From Ilyonectria destructans (Eukaryota > Ascomycota > Sordariomycetes > Hypocreales > Nectriaceae), in contig JAHEWK010000005.1 in NCBI GenBank assembly GCA_020740775.1, positions 1 through 64,000 on the forward strand: a DNA stretch of 64,000 nt, given 5' to 3'. The position numbers and the translations under genes are program-made. The stretch's first letter is position 1; each line of letters begins with the position of its first letter. The notes beneath the pieces are model-generated. The model made no database searches, had not been told where the DNA came from, and saw only the letters and a list, made by a program, of their open reading frames with translations. This document shows, one piece after another, positions 52,585-64,000 of this stretch.

Positions 52585-54538
52585 ATGGTGGCTTTAGACC
52601 AGTCGCCACCCTTGGCCCAGAAGCATGAAGTCGACGCCTATGAGGCTCGAGTCGAGGATGCTGGCGAGACGGGTCACTCGGACAGCATCCATAGCGATAC
52701 ACCTCTGTCGCCTCCAAAAGTGAGACAGCTCCCTTTTAACACTTGGTTTCTTTTACCAGTCCCCATGTGCATAAGCTAAATCTTCAAAAGATGACCCCGC
52801 GGCGATTCATGGCTTGCACTGCGATGGCTTTTGCTTGGACCAGTGGACAAATGCCTCCCTACCTCTGGGGTTCGTATTTGTTAACATTCCCATACTAAGA
52901 GCCGTTACTGACTGATACATAGGTGCAATCCCTCCGATCATCTACGGTGACATAGGAGGAACCGATCGTTGGGTCTGGTTCATCACAGCGAATCTCATCT
53001 GCCTAGCAGCGATCTGCCCATTCGTTGGCGCCTTGTCTGATATCCTGGGTCGCCGATATGTTGTGATAATGGGCAGCCTATTTATCATTCTGGGGCAAAT
53101 CGTTTGTACGACTGCACATACTATGAACGTTTTTATCTGTAAGTGATGGAACCATATGGACAGACAGGTCACAGTGACACTAACGACCTTAAGGCGGCAT
53201 GGCCCTCTCTGGAGTTGGTGCTGGCATCAACGAGTTGACCGCCATCGCGGGGACGGCTGAGCTCGCACCAACCTCGCAGCGAGGCATCTACGTCGCGGCT
53301 CTGATAATGACCATCCTCCCGTGGTGCCCGTCTGTTCTTTGGGCTCAACTCATTGCGGCCAACTTGGGTTGGAGATATGTCGGCGTCATGATCATCGTTT
53401 ACACTGCGGTCGGTCTGCTGGTTACTGTCTTCTTTTATTTTCCCCCGCCTCGCAGCGTCACGTCCACCCTTTCTCGAAAGGAAGTCTTCCAGCGCATCGA
53501 CTTTGTTGGGGGTCTTACTTCAGTCGCCGGCATCACCCTGGTGGTTGCTGCCATCTTGTGGGGTGGTTATACAGTAAGACACCCAGGCCAGTCATTGTAT
53601 GTGACCAAGCTGACACTTCAAAGTACTCATGGCGTAGCGTTCATGTCATAGCTCCATTGATCATTGGCGTATGCGCATTTACCGCATTCGTTTGCTGGGA
53701 AATTTGGGGCACCAAATACCCGATGATTCCCAAAAACTTCGGCAAAGCCCCACGAACCTTGGCAATCCTTTTGCTCATCAGCTTCATTTCCGGCGCAAAC
53801 TTCTTCTCAGTCCTGATGCTTTGGCCCACGCAAGCCTTCAACGTGTATGGTCATGATCCCGTCGCCGTTGGACTACGAGGCCTTCCTTTCGGACTCGGTG
53901 TCATGCTTGGATGTGTCATTACGTTGGGACTCATGAGTCGTCTGCGAGGTCGGGGCATTCGATGGCTTCTGACTGCTGCGTCTTGCGTCATGACGGCTGG
54001 ATGTGGAGCTTTGGCTGCTGCCGACCTGGACAACGAGAAAATTGTCTATCCGATTCTTCTCATCGCAGGCCTCGGTGTCGGTGGAATCGTAGTGCCAACC
54101 AGCGTCATAACGACAATCATCACGCCCGACGAGATTATCGCCACCATGACGTCTCTAACACTGTCTATTCGCGTCATTGGAGGTGCTATTGGTTACGCCA
54201 TCTACTACAACATCCTAGTACAGAAGTTGACTCCATTGCTTATAGCGCGTGTGTCGGGCGCAATGGTTGCAAATGGTGTAACGGACCCAGATACTATAAA
54301 GGCGGCGATTGGGCTAACAGCTACCTCACTCATCAAGGAAATAATGCTACTGCCGGGAATTGATGGCAACGTCACAAAATGGGACGCTGTGGTCATAGCG
54401 GGCCAGTCGGCGTATGCTGATGCGTATCAGTGGGTTTATTATTGCAGCATCGCTTTTGGTGGCGTTTCCGTCTTGGCAAGTTTGTTTGTGGAGGACATTG
54501 CGCAATTCATGGATGACCATATTGCCGTGGTCATCTAG
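52585..54538 (+). CDS. MFS transporter, TRI12-like (fungal efflux pump) family
   Basis: Five exons: 52585-52719, 52791-52869, 52923-53138, 53194-53573, 53624-54538; 574 residues, all phases close. About 14 hydrophobic segments are present. Landmarks are PPYLWGAIPPIIYGDIGG, LSDILGRRYVVIMGS, GVGAGINELTAIAGTAEL, WGGYTYSWRS, GLRGLPFGLGVMLGC and LGVGGIVVPTSVITTIITPDE. These fit the MFS branch with 14 helices that includes the trichothecene efflux pump TRI12 and siderophore transporters. It is a probable plasma-membrane proton antiporter exporting a small molecule. No biosynthetic genes lie beside it, so it gives no sign of a secondary-metabolite cluster. Confidence 0.86.
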
Positions 54539-54723
54539 TGAGATTGAACATGACGACGGTTACCCATTGATATAAATGAGACGTGAGAAGCCTAGTTGAA
54601 TAGTAACACTATCTCAAATTCTACTGTTCTAGGAACCGATACATCCCATCACTAGGAAACTCATCTCATAAACTTCTTCCAAAGGCCAACATAACGTCCA
54701 ACATGGCCCATTGGATCAATCAC

Positions 54724-54987
54724 TCACTCGGGGAAAGCAATTCCCGCCCCAAATAACCCTGGTAAATACAATCGCTTCCCAGAATCATCCGGCAGCGTGG
54801 TAAAAAAGCGACCCGTCAAGTCGTCGTGCTGAACAGTCATTTCATCAATACGGCCATCAAACTGCCTAGGCACTTCCCACTTTGTTACCCCCACGACCGA
54901 TATCAAGTTACGGTTGACCATTACTTCAAAATGGGGATAGTGCTGGATATTACGCATCTCCCGGCTTTTCGTCATGCTTGTGATCAA
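54724..54987 (-). pseudogene. Possible C-terminal remnant of an oxidoreductase
   Basis: The frame includes FTTLPDDSGKRLYLPGLFGAGIAFPE, which looks like the conserved end of a fungal flavoprotein or monooxygenase-like enzyme. Upstream sequence on the same strand holds stops and no co-factor motif. I cannot name the family; it may be only a gene fragment. Confidence 0.3.
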
Positions 54988-56241
54988 ATCATCAATGCCA
55001 GATCAATGGTACGCCTTGTTATCATCAGCTGTTTAGTCGTCATAGATTATGCGTACCACCAAAGGAGAGATCAACGCCTCCTGCCGGGAGTCCTAGTAGT
55101 GAGCGGCAATGACAAACGGGGCGTCAAGAAGAATCCCGAGAGATCCTGACAGCATGCTAAAGAAATGTTGCAAGAAGGCTCCAAGAAGGTACCTGTGTCT
55201 AGCAGCTGTGTCTGTAGTCTTCAGTAAATTACCAACTAACAGTTTCCAGTCCGCGGGTGACTTTTTCTACGTCCCCAGTCCTCTCGGGTAGCGTTTGATG
55301 TTACCACTGAGATATCTCGACGAGCTCAAGGCAGTTCGGTAGATCATGTAGAGTTCGTGGGGACCTTTATCGAGGTGAGTATCATTCTATTGTTTGGACG
55401 ACTCAGGGCTTATGGCATTAACCATATCAGATGTTTGAGGGTAATGCACAACGATGGGCAGCCGATCCACGCTGCACCCCCGCGCCATCAAGGCTCAATT
55501 GAATCAGCGCCTGGGTACTTTGTTGGTGGGAGATGCACTTAGTGCGGACAGGGCCGGCGACAGAGAGAGTCTGGGATACCCTACAGTTAGGGCTGGAAGG
55601 AGGGCCTTTGGCTGAGACCGGCTGAGGAATTGGAAGCACTTGATCAGGTGCTTCAGAATGTAATAGGACAAAAGGAGTGTCAAGGAAATGATAAGAGCTG
55701 CTGCGACAGCTGGTCTAGGGGCACAACGTAAGACTGATTTAGTTTTAAAAGTTAAAAATTTAAGAAGGGAAAAAGCATGCCCTTCCAATCACTTAGAAGG
55801 GGCAATTCCTTTAAGTAGTGGCTAAATAGTATGTCAGGCTAGCCCTGCTGCCATTAAACTCCAGTGCATCAGTCAGCACTATCACAGGACGTAGCTGTAG
55901 GTAGCTATTAGCAGTCTACTACTATCCAGCAGATTAGAGATAAAATATATAAAATAAGAATAAAATATTTTCTAGTGTATATTCTATAGATATATTCTAT
56001 AATACTTTTAATATATTTTATTCTGTTCTGTATAACATTGAATATAATTTATAATCTTTATATTTAATAAAATTCTACCTACCCTATAGAGACTTTCTAT
56101 TTTTAGCTTCCCCGGGTAAGTTACCCATAGGAAACAAAATAGCGCTTATGGGTACCCACGGGCCTACCCAAATTTTGCCTGGGTACCCGTGGGTGAAATG
56201 GGAGCGAGGGATCGGCCACTGAACCTGGGTGCTACCAAAAG
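54988..56241. other. Gene-poor region, partly AT-rich
   Basis: 1.25 kb without a recognisable gene. 55920-56090 is AT-rich and RIP-like. GGGTACCC words at 56150 and 56182 flank the 5' break of the pectin lyase relic and may mark a transposon end. Confidence 0.45.
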
Positions 56242-57252
56242 ACTTGCGCCCCAAACCAGGGAGGCCAGACGTACATTGGGAAGCTGAGCTGCACTGGCAG
56301 AAACATGCAGGCTACGACTATTACCTATGACAAGGCGGGAACGACGAACCTCGTGGTCGGTAGCAATAAATCCATCCTCGGATTGGGAAACACGGGTGTC
56401 ATCCAAGGCAAGGGTCTCCGCCTCCCCCCTACCTCCAAGAATGTTATCATCCAGAACGTTCACATCACGGTAAAGCTACTAGTCGGGTCCCGTATTTGGG
56501 GTGTCACTCTAATGCCGAACCCCCTTTCTAGGACCTGAATCCTGTTAGCGTCTGGGGCAGCGATGCTCTGCAGCTGGAGGGCGACGATGGCGTCTGGGTG
56601 GACCACTGTACGTTCAGCAAGATCGGACCCATGATGGTCGTCACGCAGTAAGTACAAACTCGCCATCGAGTTGTTCATGATACCAGGTATGCTGATCAAG
56701 TTCTGTCCCTAGCTTCGCCGCTACCCGCCTCACCATCTCCTACACCGAGCTCAGCGGCGTCACCACTACCTCGGCCACCTGCAATAAGAACTACTACTGG
56801 ACCGCCATGTTTATCGCTAACGGTGCAACTACTAGCACGACGTGTCCGGCCGCGCCCCTAAGCTCGGCGCCGATGACGTGTCTACCATCGTGCAGGCGTC
56901 AAACAACTACTTCGCGAACTGTAAAGGCCACGCCTTCGATGTCTACCCCGGCACTACAGCCCTCCTAGATGGTAACCTGTTTGAGGCGGTTACGACTCCC
57001 ATGACGGCTGGCAGCGAGAAGGTTTCCTCCGTCTACACGGTACCTGACTCTGGTTCTATCAGCGCCTGCGCCAGCTCTCTGGGTAGGTCGTGCGTCGCCA
57101 ACTCGCTGTCCGGCAGCGGCAAGTGGCCTAGCCTGAAGAGCACATCGGCTCTTTCTACACTGAATGGCGTGCGAGGCTCACTAGTCGCGCCGATCCAGGC
57201 TGCCAGCGTCAAAACAACCGTATATGGCGAAGCTGGAATTGGTAGAGTCTAA
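56242..57252 (+). pseudogene. Pectin lyase (PL1) relic, 5' truncated and frame-broken
   Basis: Begins abruptly in TCAPNQGGQTYIGK with no signal peptide, then YDKAGTTNLVVGSNKSILGL and GKGLRLPPTSKNVIIQNVHI. Introns at 56470-56532 and 56648-56712 keep good borders. Between them lies DLNPVSVWGSDALQLEGDDG with VWVDHC, and after them RLTISYTELSGV and CNKNYYWTAMFIANG. Near 56830 the frame breaks, probably by an internal deletion, and resumes as VSGRAPKLGADDVSTIVQ and NNYFANCKGHAFDVYPG to a stop at 57252. The parallel beta-helix segments match fungal pectin lyases, secreted enzymes that cleave pectin by beta-elimination. It is no longer able to encode a full enzyme. Confidence 0.75.
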
Positions 57253-57702
57253 TGCTAGCATCTCTATTACACACTGTTTTATTTCTCCCAAAGTCCCCCA
57301 GCAGCCGCTAGGTCAGGTATGGAACTTTGATAGCTGTATATTATATGTTTTATTTAACGTTAAGGGTCCAGACTTTAACGTTCTCAGGCTCTTAAGCTTT
57401 TACTAAGTACAATTTACTCATCTATATCTGTGATTCTCCTCCCTCTGGGTATGTGTGTACTAGGGCACCCTAACCTCTTGATACCTGTGATTCAGTTATT
57501 TTACCCAAGTGCTAGCACTGTAGTTATACAGTATACTATTAATACGGGTATATTATTCTCAGCATACTATAAATGCAGTAACCTTGCTTAATCTAATTAT
57601 TCTTAATACATTACACTAAGCAAACCCAGATCCATAACCAACACTTTCAATCTATTTTTAGGCAGACTCTTCGGTATCAAGTCAGTTTTGCATAAGATCC
57701 TT
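57253..57702. other. Intergenic between pectin lyase relic and SAT4-family gene
   Basis: 450 bases, AT-rich in part, with no gene or repeat recognised. Confidence 0.45.
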
Positions 57703-59159
57703 CTATGGACAAGAAAGCTCTCTATCAGTCATCTGCGTGCTATTTGAATTGCAGGCTTCCATGCTCGATGTATCACTTGGCTTTGCCTTCGAGAGTATGC
57801 TTCTGCCCCACCATGAAATTCTATTGGCGCTTACGTGGAGCTCTCTTGGTTGTCGCGTATGGTGGACAAAGCTTGGAATAGCTGAGAGCGGTGCCTCGGT
57901 GTCGTGCCGAACGACAAACAGATTTGGGAATTGATGTTTGAAAAATGCTCTCAAGCAAGGCAGACAGGCACAGATAATTCCAATATACATTTCAACAATA
58001 CTGTTTCCTTCTGGTTAGAAACGCGACTGAGCAAGTGGCTTGGTGTCAACTCTTACCACCAGATTAAATTTATGACATATCGCCACGTGATGTCGGGGTC
58101 GTTAAGTCCGGAGGGAATAGACGCCAATCTTATAATGCTCACAGCGCACACACTGCCACACGTCAGCTGTATTGCTCACTCCAAAAGGCAACCCTGTCGG
58201 AATGTGTGACGAGAGCGCCAGGGGGGATTGAGGACCTACAACCCGCCCGCCATTAGAACCAGTGCCACGCCTATCTTTTGAAGTCGCCGCATTCGAAGTG
58301 GCCTCAACAACCAGATGGGTAGACATAGGATGATGATGTCCGTGACGACGTTCAAGACAGCAGAAGTGACGAAAGCACTGCCCAGATCCAGACATGAACC
58401 TGGCCTGCTCCAATCCCAATACCGTGGGATGGGACGGCACATGTACAAGAATGCAAATGCTGCCGCGAGAGAATACCCCACGGCAATGAACATGACAAAA
58501 TATGTGACGAATCTGAATGCTCTCTCCTGGGAGAAACGCAAATAGAACTGAAGAATGGAAACTTTAGTGAAAAGGGTAGACAAGTTGTACGTTAGTGCGC
58601 CCGGAATCCCCAGCTAAATAACAAGTTCTATTAAAACAAATTTGCGCAAACGAGGAGAATTTAAGGCCATACCATCATGAATTTGTTGAATCTAGAAAGC
58701 GGCACGTCCCATAGGTGAACTCCGACCCCGTTTTTCGTCTCTGCAGGCGTTGTCAGCACTAGTTCAGACATCTCTTGATTCGAAGGATAGACCCACGCAA
58801 GAGGTTCACGATGGAGTATCCAATTGCAAATATCTAGAGATTGACCCATTAGCGCGTTTAGATGGCAACTCCGAGAATGGGTCGATTACCAATGAAATTG
58901 CAATAGAGACTAGGTTACTGCGTTAGCAAGCCCTCGGTGCCTTTGCTAGATGGGGGTACTTGCAATCATCCAGATGCCAACATTTGGTGATAAAGCGACT
59001 AGTATATAGCCGCAACAGTACAATGGGAATCGTAAATACCGGGCAGAGGACTGCTGCGAGCACAACATGAGAAGCGATGGATTCGGGATTCGTGAAGTTC
59101 GGTACCACGCCCGGTGGTGGCGGGTATGCACCCACAGTGGTCTCGTCCGTTGAATTCAT
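57703..59159 (-). CDS. SAT4-family (rhodopsin-like) integral membrane protein
   Basis: Predicted exons: 59159-58964, 58909-58890 (20 bases), 58833-58797, 58740-58673, 58613-58243, 58152-58057, then about 58010-57703. Intron 1 (58963-58910) has a GC donor, GCAAGT. Landmarks of the fungal SAT4/rhodopsin domain appear in order: FTIPIVLLRLYTSRFIT, CWHLDD, GVGVHLWDVPL, GIPGALTYNLSTLFTKVSIL, RPIPRYWDW, VLNVVTDIIILCLPIWLL, VCAVSIIRL, and IICACLPCLRAFF near the end. These are seven-helix plasma-membrane proteins, some implicated in surface sensing. The junction into the last exon does not keep frame with any splice I can find (off by one base), so the 3' end may be mutated or mis-modelled. Confidence 0.7.
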
Positions 59160-60780
59160 CGCAGGAGCCTTGAGTACGAGCTTGGAATAAATAGTCTCAT
59201 TTCCGGGGCGATGGGCATGATCCAAAGCGTTTCTCGGTGCACCTGTGGAGATGGGAACAGCGTTTTGTTATAAATATTTGGATGGCATTGTAGCCTGAGG
59301 CTGTTGGTTGTGAGGAAAGGTGAGGATTCCACACCGATTCGTATCCGGACTGGGTACCAGGGATTTATAAGGGGGTTCCTCAGGCTCACTCCACATAAGC
59401 ATGTGGCGCTGGTTCCAGGGTAATTCGGGTGAGTTGTGGCGTTGTTGGCGTATTAACACAAGTTTTTGGCGTGCAGATCAAACTTTTGGCGGCAAGAGAG
59501 TAATTGGTTATGGCGTTCCGTTCTATCTGCAGCGTCGTGTCCAAGCAATGGACTGTCACCATTGCTTCCTGCTCAAACTGTGCCAGTATCTAATTGTCAA
59601 TTGCGAGGACAGCTGACTCCAACGCCCCCAGTCTGTGGCACGTCCAAGCAGTTGGATTCCCCATTCCCATCGCCAACACGACGAAGTCCGAATACAAGGG
59701 CTTGTGGCTGCTGGGAACATCTTGTGACAGCCAGTGACGAGCATGCCCGAGCGCTTGGGCGCCACTCGGCGCTATTGAGTAGCCACACTTGGACGCTAAG
59801 GGAGAAAGCCAGAGGCTCACCACTCGGAACCTTGCACTGCTACACCCTCCCTGGCGTGGCGCCCTGCAGGATAGCTTGAATACGGCCTGGCGTGTTTGGG
59901 AGCGGAAGACATCCCCGGGCTCATGGGTCTGTGCTAGGCCCGCCGCTGAGGGCCCCTGCGCCGTCTATCAAATCGTCATCTTGCTTTAGCATCGTAGCAA
60001 ACCAGATCCACGTCAATTCATTCATTACAGAGTACTGCTGTGCTATAACCTCTCCCAGCCTCTAGGGAAACAGGACAGGCAATTGGGATCTTCTACCCTT
60101 GTCCTGTGTTTTGATGCCTGCAAACGGTAAGTTCCGTAGCGAGTGGAATGCATCCATCAACAACTTAGGCTAGGCACATGTCATCACGAAATGCTGCCTG
60201 AATACTTAGGCAGGAAGTGACAGGGCAACACACCTGTGGCTTCGATCTAGGATGTCACACCAAGAGCGGGTCATTCCGAATACCCACCACACTCCTTTAA
60301 GGAACCACTGCACTGGGTCACCATGCTAAACAAGAGAGAAATGAGGGACGAAATAATTGATAAAATAATATTGCAAATCCAAATAGGGCTTTAATAGTAG
60401 CAATAGGCATTCTACATATAACATCTACTCCAGAGAAAACCATCATCAACCATAAGCTGTCTACTTCCAATCAAGAGACACACCAATTTAGACATTGACT
60501 TCACTAAAGCTGCCCTTTACCAATCACTAGCATGTAAGTGGCGATGCTCACGCTCCTACCCGGTTATAGGTCCGCTAATCCAAGCTAGTTTCACCCAGCC
60601 AGCCATGGCAACAACATTCTGTCTGTTTTGACAGAGGAATGTACCGCTGCTCGGATCATCGGCACGCCAGCACCATCACCACAATGGCCAGTGAACCAAC
60701 GACCAGTATATCTTGGCCATCATCCAGGCGTCTTGCGAGCGGTCTTCACCCCTGGTCCTAGTGAGCGCTACATTTCCATC
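59160..60780. other. Intergenic region upstream of SAT4 and STAND genes
   Basis: About 1.6 kb between two divergent starts. ACAGGACA near 60072 and TGTCCTGT near 60107 could form a weak hairpin. No coding segment or RNA gene is recognisable. Confidence 0.45.
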
Positions 60781-63700
60781 ATGGTTGTCGATGCGAAACC
60801 TGCAGGAAAAGCTCCAACGGAGCTAGCTCTACTGTGGAGAGATGCATTCCAGGGCTACAACGATGCTGTTGGGAAAAAAGGCCTCAAACTCAACCTCGAC
60901 GGTTGTCATCTCGTCACAAGCTTGGCTGATGTCGTGGGTTCTGTCGACACATCTAAAAAGTCGTTTGAGAAATGGCGAAACGACGGTGGAAATTGGGACA
61001 AGGCACGCCACTTCATCGGCAAGAACCTTGACTATGCCCAGAGAATCGGCGACCAGGTCGCTTCTTCTGCTACTGCCTCCTTTCCTCCCGCTAGCGCGAT
61101 TTGGACCGTCGCCACATATGCCATCAAAGCATGCCAGGCTCAATCCAAGGACTATGACCAGTTGCTGAGCCTTATCGGAGAAGCTGGATCCTTCTTAAAG
61201 ACACTCCAGATTATCGAGGACAATTTTCCCGACTGCGACTGCTATGCAGAATGTGTCACAGATGCATTAACCTCCCTCATGGTTGTCTTTGCCATTCAGA
61301 CCAGGTATATGTGGGAAGGAAGGCCGTTAAGATTCTTGCATAACCTTGTCGGAGGAGGCGGCGACGCCAAACTCAGCGCAGCTTACGGCGATGTTACCAC
61401 TGCCATCTCTCGTCTGAGTCGCGCAAACGGCTTGGTGGCTGTGAGAAACACCGAGGAAATTAAGACATTGATGGGAAGTCTCGGCGAGAACATCGACTTC
61501 GTCTATGAGGAAATGGTTGTCTACTTTAGAGACCAAGGACAACGGATTGAGGCTGGATTCGACCTCCAGGAAATGAATTTCAAGCGTCAGAGCGCCTCAC
61601 TGGCTAGCATTCAACGCAGCATCAGAGAGCTGAGAAGTCAGCTGGATCAGGGCACGAACGCCGAGGACGCTGCGGAGTCTGCGACAGACGCCGTAACTGG
61701 GAAATCGGCGGCGTTGAATATCGTAAAGCAGTTTTTCGGGTCACCTCCAAGTCCCTGGGCCAAATTCAAAGAGCTGCGTCGGTCGTTCGTACCCGGCACA
61801 GACTCTTGGCTCTATGAACACAAGGAGTACCAAGAATGGCAGGATGGTGAGACAAGTTTCCTCTGGATTACCGGCAAGCCAGGATTGGGTAAGACTCATC
61901 TGGCCTACTCAATCATCGAATCACTCCGAGCCAAGTCGAACAACGACCCTCAGGCCTCAGTCGCATATTACTTCTTCCAGGAAGCAAACGAACCTTTCAG
62001 GTCCGTCAAGTCCGCTCTCAGATCAATTGGTCTGCAAATCGTCACCCAAAACCAGAACCTCCGCGAGACGCTTGCGAGTGGAGTGGACGACATGTGTTGC
62101 GCGACGTGGACCCTTTTCAACATCTGGCGTTGGACAATCGACCAACTGTACAAAGAGGAGTCGAACGAGCAACTCTTCCTCGTCATTGATAGCATTGAGC
62201 AAGCAAATTACGGACAGACCAACGAGCTCCTTGCTTTCATGGAAATGGCCGTCGACGAGCAGCGGAAGATCAAGGTTGTTTTCACCGGCAATGACTACGA
62301 GCTGTTGTCTACATGGCGCAAGTACCGTGTCAACAAACACATTGCTACTATTTCTATCGATCCAAGTACTACCTGGGGTGGGATGCAGAGGTTGCTTGAC
62401 TCTAGATTCGAGTCGCTTCCTCGATTGTCCAGATTCAGTGACCATGTGAAGGCAGAAGTTGCCAAAGTGATGACAGACGGGAAATATGGCGAGTGCCGAT
62501 CCCAAGAAAACTCAAAGGACGAATGGCTGACCGTAGTCAGGGCTTCAATACACCGACAGGATTTTGCAATACCTTGATTCCAAGGGCCTTGAGCGCCCAG
62601 CCATGAGAGCTCTCGACGATCTTCCAGAAGACCTGCCTAGCTTCTACAACAATGTGCTAGCCACGTGCTCCGAGAACTTGAAAGAGCAAGAACGGCCATC
62701 GCTGAAGCTCATATTCGCGTGGATAGCTTTCGCAGAGCGCCCACTAACCCTCGAGGAGGCGTACAGCTTGCTGAAGTTGAAGCTCGGAAAGTTGATTGAT
62801 CTCGAGGCGGAAATAGCAGGAAGATGTTCTAGGTATGAGACTGGATTTCGAGAATTTATTCTTTTGATTTGAACTGACTTCGGTATCTAGTATCTTGGAT
62901 ATGTCCAGCACTCTCATCTGGGAGGATCGCGTACAAAAGAATCCAAAAAATGAAGTGAAGAATGACTCCAACATAGAGGGCTCCACCGACGACGGGGCTG
63001 ACAAGGTTAAGTATCACGACAAATTCCAACCGGATAGCTCACTTCTTGTTCATTTCCAGGAGAATACACTTCGTGAATACATGCGCTCAGGGGACGTCCC
63101 CAATAACACTCTACAGACGTCACCTCTCCTTTCCCATGTCGATATCTTCACCACTTGCACAGAAGTGCTCTGTAGCTCTGAAGAACAAGGGGCACTGGAG
63201 GGTGCTGATTCAAGGCGAACACTCCAGAAGTACGCGGCGAATTACTGGATGGCTCATTTCAAAGAGATTGTCGATATTGCCACGTCTGACAAGGATGATA
63301 CAATTTCTGCCCCAGATGAGGTTGTCATCCGAGTAATCGAATGCTTCAGCCACATCTGTTCAAACAAAAATGATGTTGTGAAGGTAAGTTAGATCGTGTA
63401 GACGGTGAGAATTGACGATCTAGCCAAATTAACTGTGTCAGAAACTGTTACAGCATGATGCAGGAAACTGCTACGATGACTTCTGTGAAGGAGTGCCTTA
63501 CTATATCAAACTCTGGGCACAAAAGGCACTTGAATGCTCGCAAAATCTGTTATCGGAAGAGGTGAGGCTTTGGGCGCAGAGAGCGGCTGAAAATCCAGCC
63601 GAAGTTTTACAGCCCCTTGCGCGCAGCCATGTAATTCGCTGGTTTGCCGAAATACACGAAGACACCGCTTCCCGGGCTTTCAAACTCGCATGGAAAGTTT

Positions 63701-64000
63701 TTGCTACCGTATGTCTCTATGCTCACAACCCTGGATTTCAACTTACACTTCTAGCAGCGCGAGATTGATGTAGGTCGTCCTCCGCCTGAGGATGAAGGCG
63801 AAGAAGACCCAAGCTACTGGTTCTACAAGGAAAATGAAGCCGAAGCCAATGAGCCCGGAGGCGAAGAAGAGGATGATGACGACACTTCCGAGGAGGAAGA
63901 ACTAGATACCTGCGAGAAAATCGCGCAACTAGTTCCTGCTTTCCAAGACGTCGAAGTCGGGCCGTCTGGCCACAGGGCCATTGGCTTGGTGCTCCTTTCT
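60781..64000 (+). CDS. NACHT-type STAND protein, C-terminus beyond window
   Basis: Exons 60781-62492, 62560-62832, 62891-63383, 63442-63708 and 63755 to the edge; all phases close. The ATG at 60781 is the first in frame. Residues 1-170 resemble the Goodbye-like N-terminal domain of fungal STAND proteins (WRDAFQGYNDAVGKKGLKLN, ASSATASFPPASAIWTVATY). A coiled coil (ASIQRSIRELRSQLDQ) follows. The NACHT-type NTPase has Walker A GKPGLGKTH at residues 365-373 and Walker B LFLVIDSIEQ near 470. After it come a helical segment (ALDDLPEDLPSFYNNVLATC, LIFAWIAFAERPLTLEEAY) and an acidic Asp/Glu-rich stretch near 63840-63900. The effector/repeat domain is outside the window. Fungal STAND proteins act as nucleotide-driven switches in non-self recognition and cell death; the ligand is unknown. 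Confidence 0.85.

Noticed and set aside
59466..59879. 137-codon frame between the SAT4 and STAND genes
   Set aside because: Non-ATG start, Cys/Ser/Pro-rich without pattern; overlapping frames of similar length on both strands suggest GC-rich noise.
60072..60115. Hairpin ACAGGACA/TGTCCTGT as a terminator or RNA element
   Set aside because: Only 8 base pairs with a loop of more than 20 bases; expected by chance in a region of this size.
1..64000. CRISPR arrays or bacterial operon signals
   Set aside because: No regularly spaced repeats; spliced genes and fungal families show a eukaryotic genome.

Overview
The window looks like the genome of a filamentous ascomycete, probably a Sordariomycete and possibly hypocrealean. 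Genes carry short introns of about 45-90 bases with GT-AG borders and CTAAC/CTGAT branch sites. There are Zn2Cys6 regulators, MFS transporters, a SAT4-type membrane protein and NACHT-type STAND proteins. Blocks of very AT-rich, stop-filled DNA look like repeat-induced point mutation (RIP). The genus is not fixed by the sequence.

Layout. 1-2960 is an AT-rich RIP-like block. 3.0-12.7 kb is ordinary gene space: a GNAT acetyltransferase, a secreted M61-like metallopeptidase with a PDZ domain, a divergent adenine deaminase / nucleoside hydrolase pair, and a Zn2Cys6 factor. 13.1-25.2 kb is a transposon island. A nested palindrome and a decayed Mutator-like transposase lie beside a nearly pristine 8,455-bp Ty3/Gypsy chromovirus (15426-23880), followed by more RIP-like sequence.

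25.2-42.4 kb reads as a catabolic gene cluster: Dal5-like MFS transporter, AtuA-like protein, Zn2Cys6 regulator, zinc alcohol dehydrogenase, aldehyde dehydrogenase (with one in-frame TAG), cyclase/formamidase-like hydrolase, sugar-type MFS transporter and ToxD-like reductase. Paired CGGAC/GTCCG half-sites recur in the promoters. Together they suggest uptake, oxidation of an alcohol to an acid, and hydrolytic/AtuA steps under one regulator; the substrate is unknown.

43-60 kb is gene-poor and rich in relics: a broken NACHT-ankyrin STAND gene, a small secreted Cys-rich protein with a truncated second copy, a Helitron fragment joined to a Rho/Ras-type GTPase fragment, an intact TRI12-like MFS gene, a broken pectin lyase and a SAT4-family gene with a doubtful 3' end. 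60.8 kb to the end is an intact STAND gene that runs off the window.

The most unusual object is the retrotransposon. Its gag and pol are joined by a canonical A AAA AAC -1 slip site plus a TAATG overlap. Its primer site is complementary to its own LTR, as in self-priming Tf1/sushi elements. Pol contains a tandemly duplicated ~106-residue CxxC-ended module between RNase H and integrase. Between pol and the 3' LTR, on the opposite strand, lies a predicted spliced gene for a Zn2Cys6-like, coiled-coil protein.
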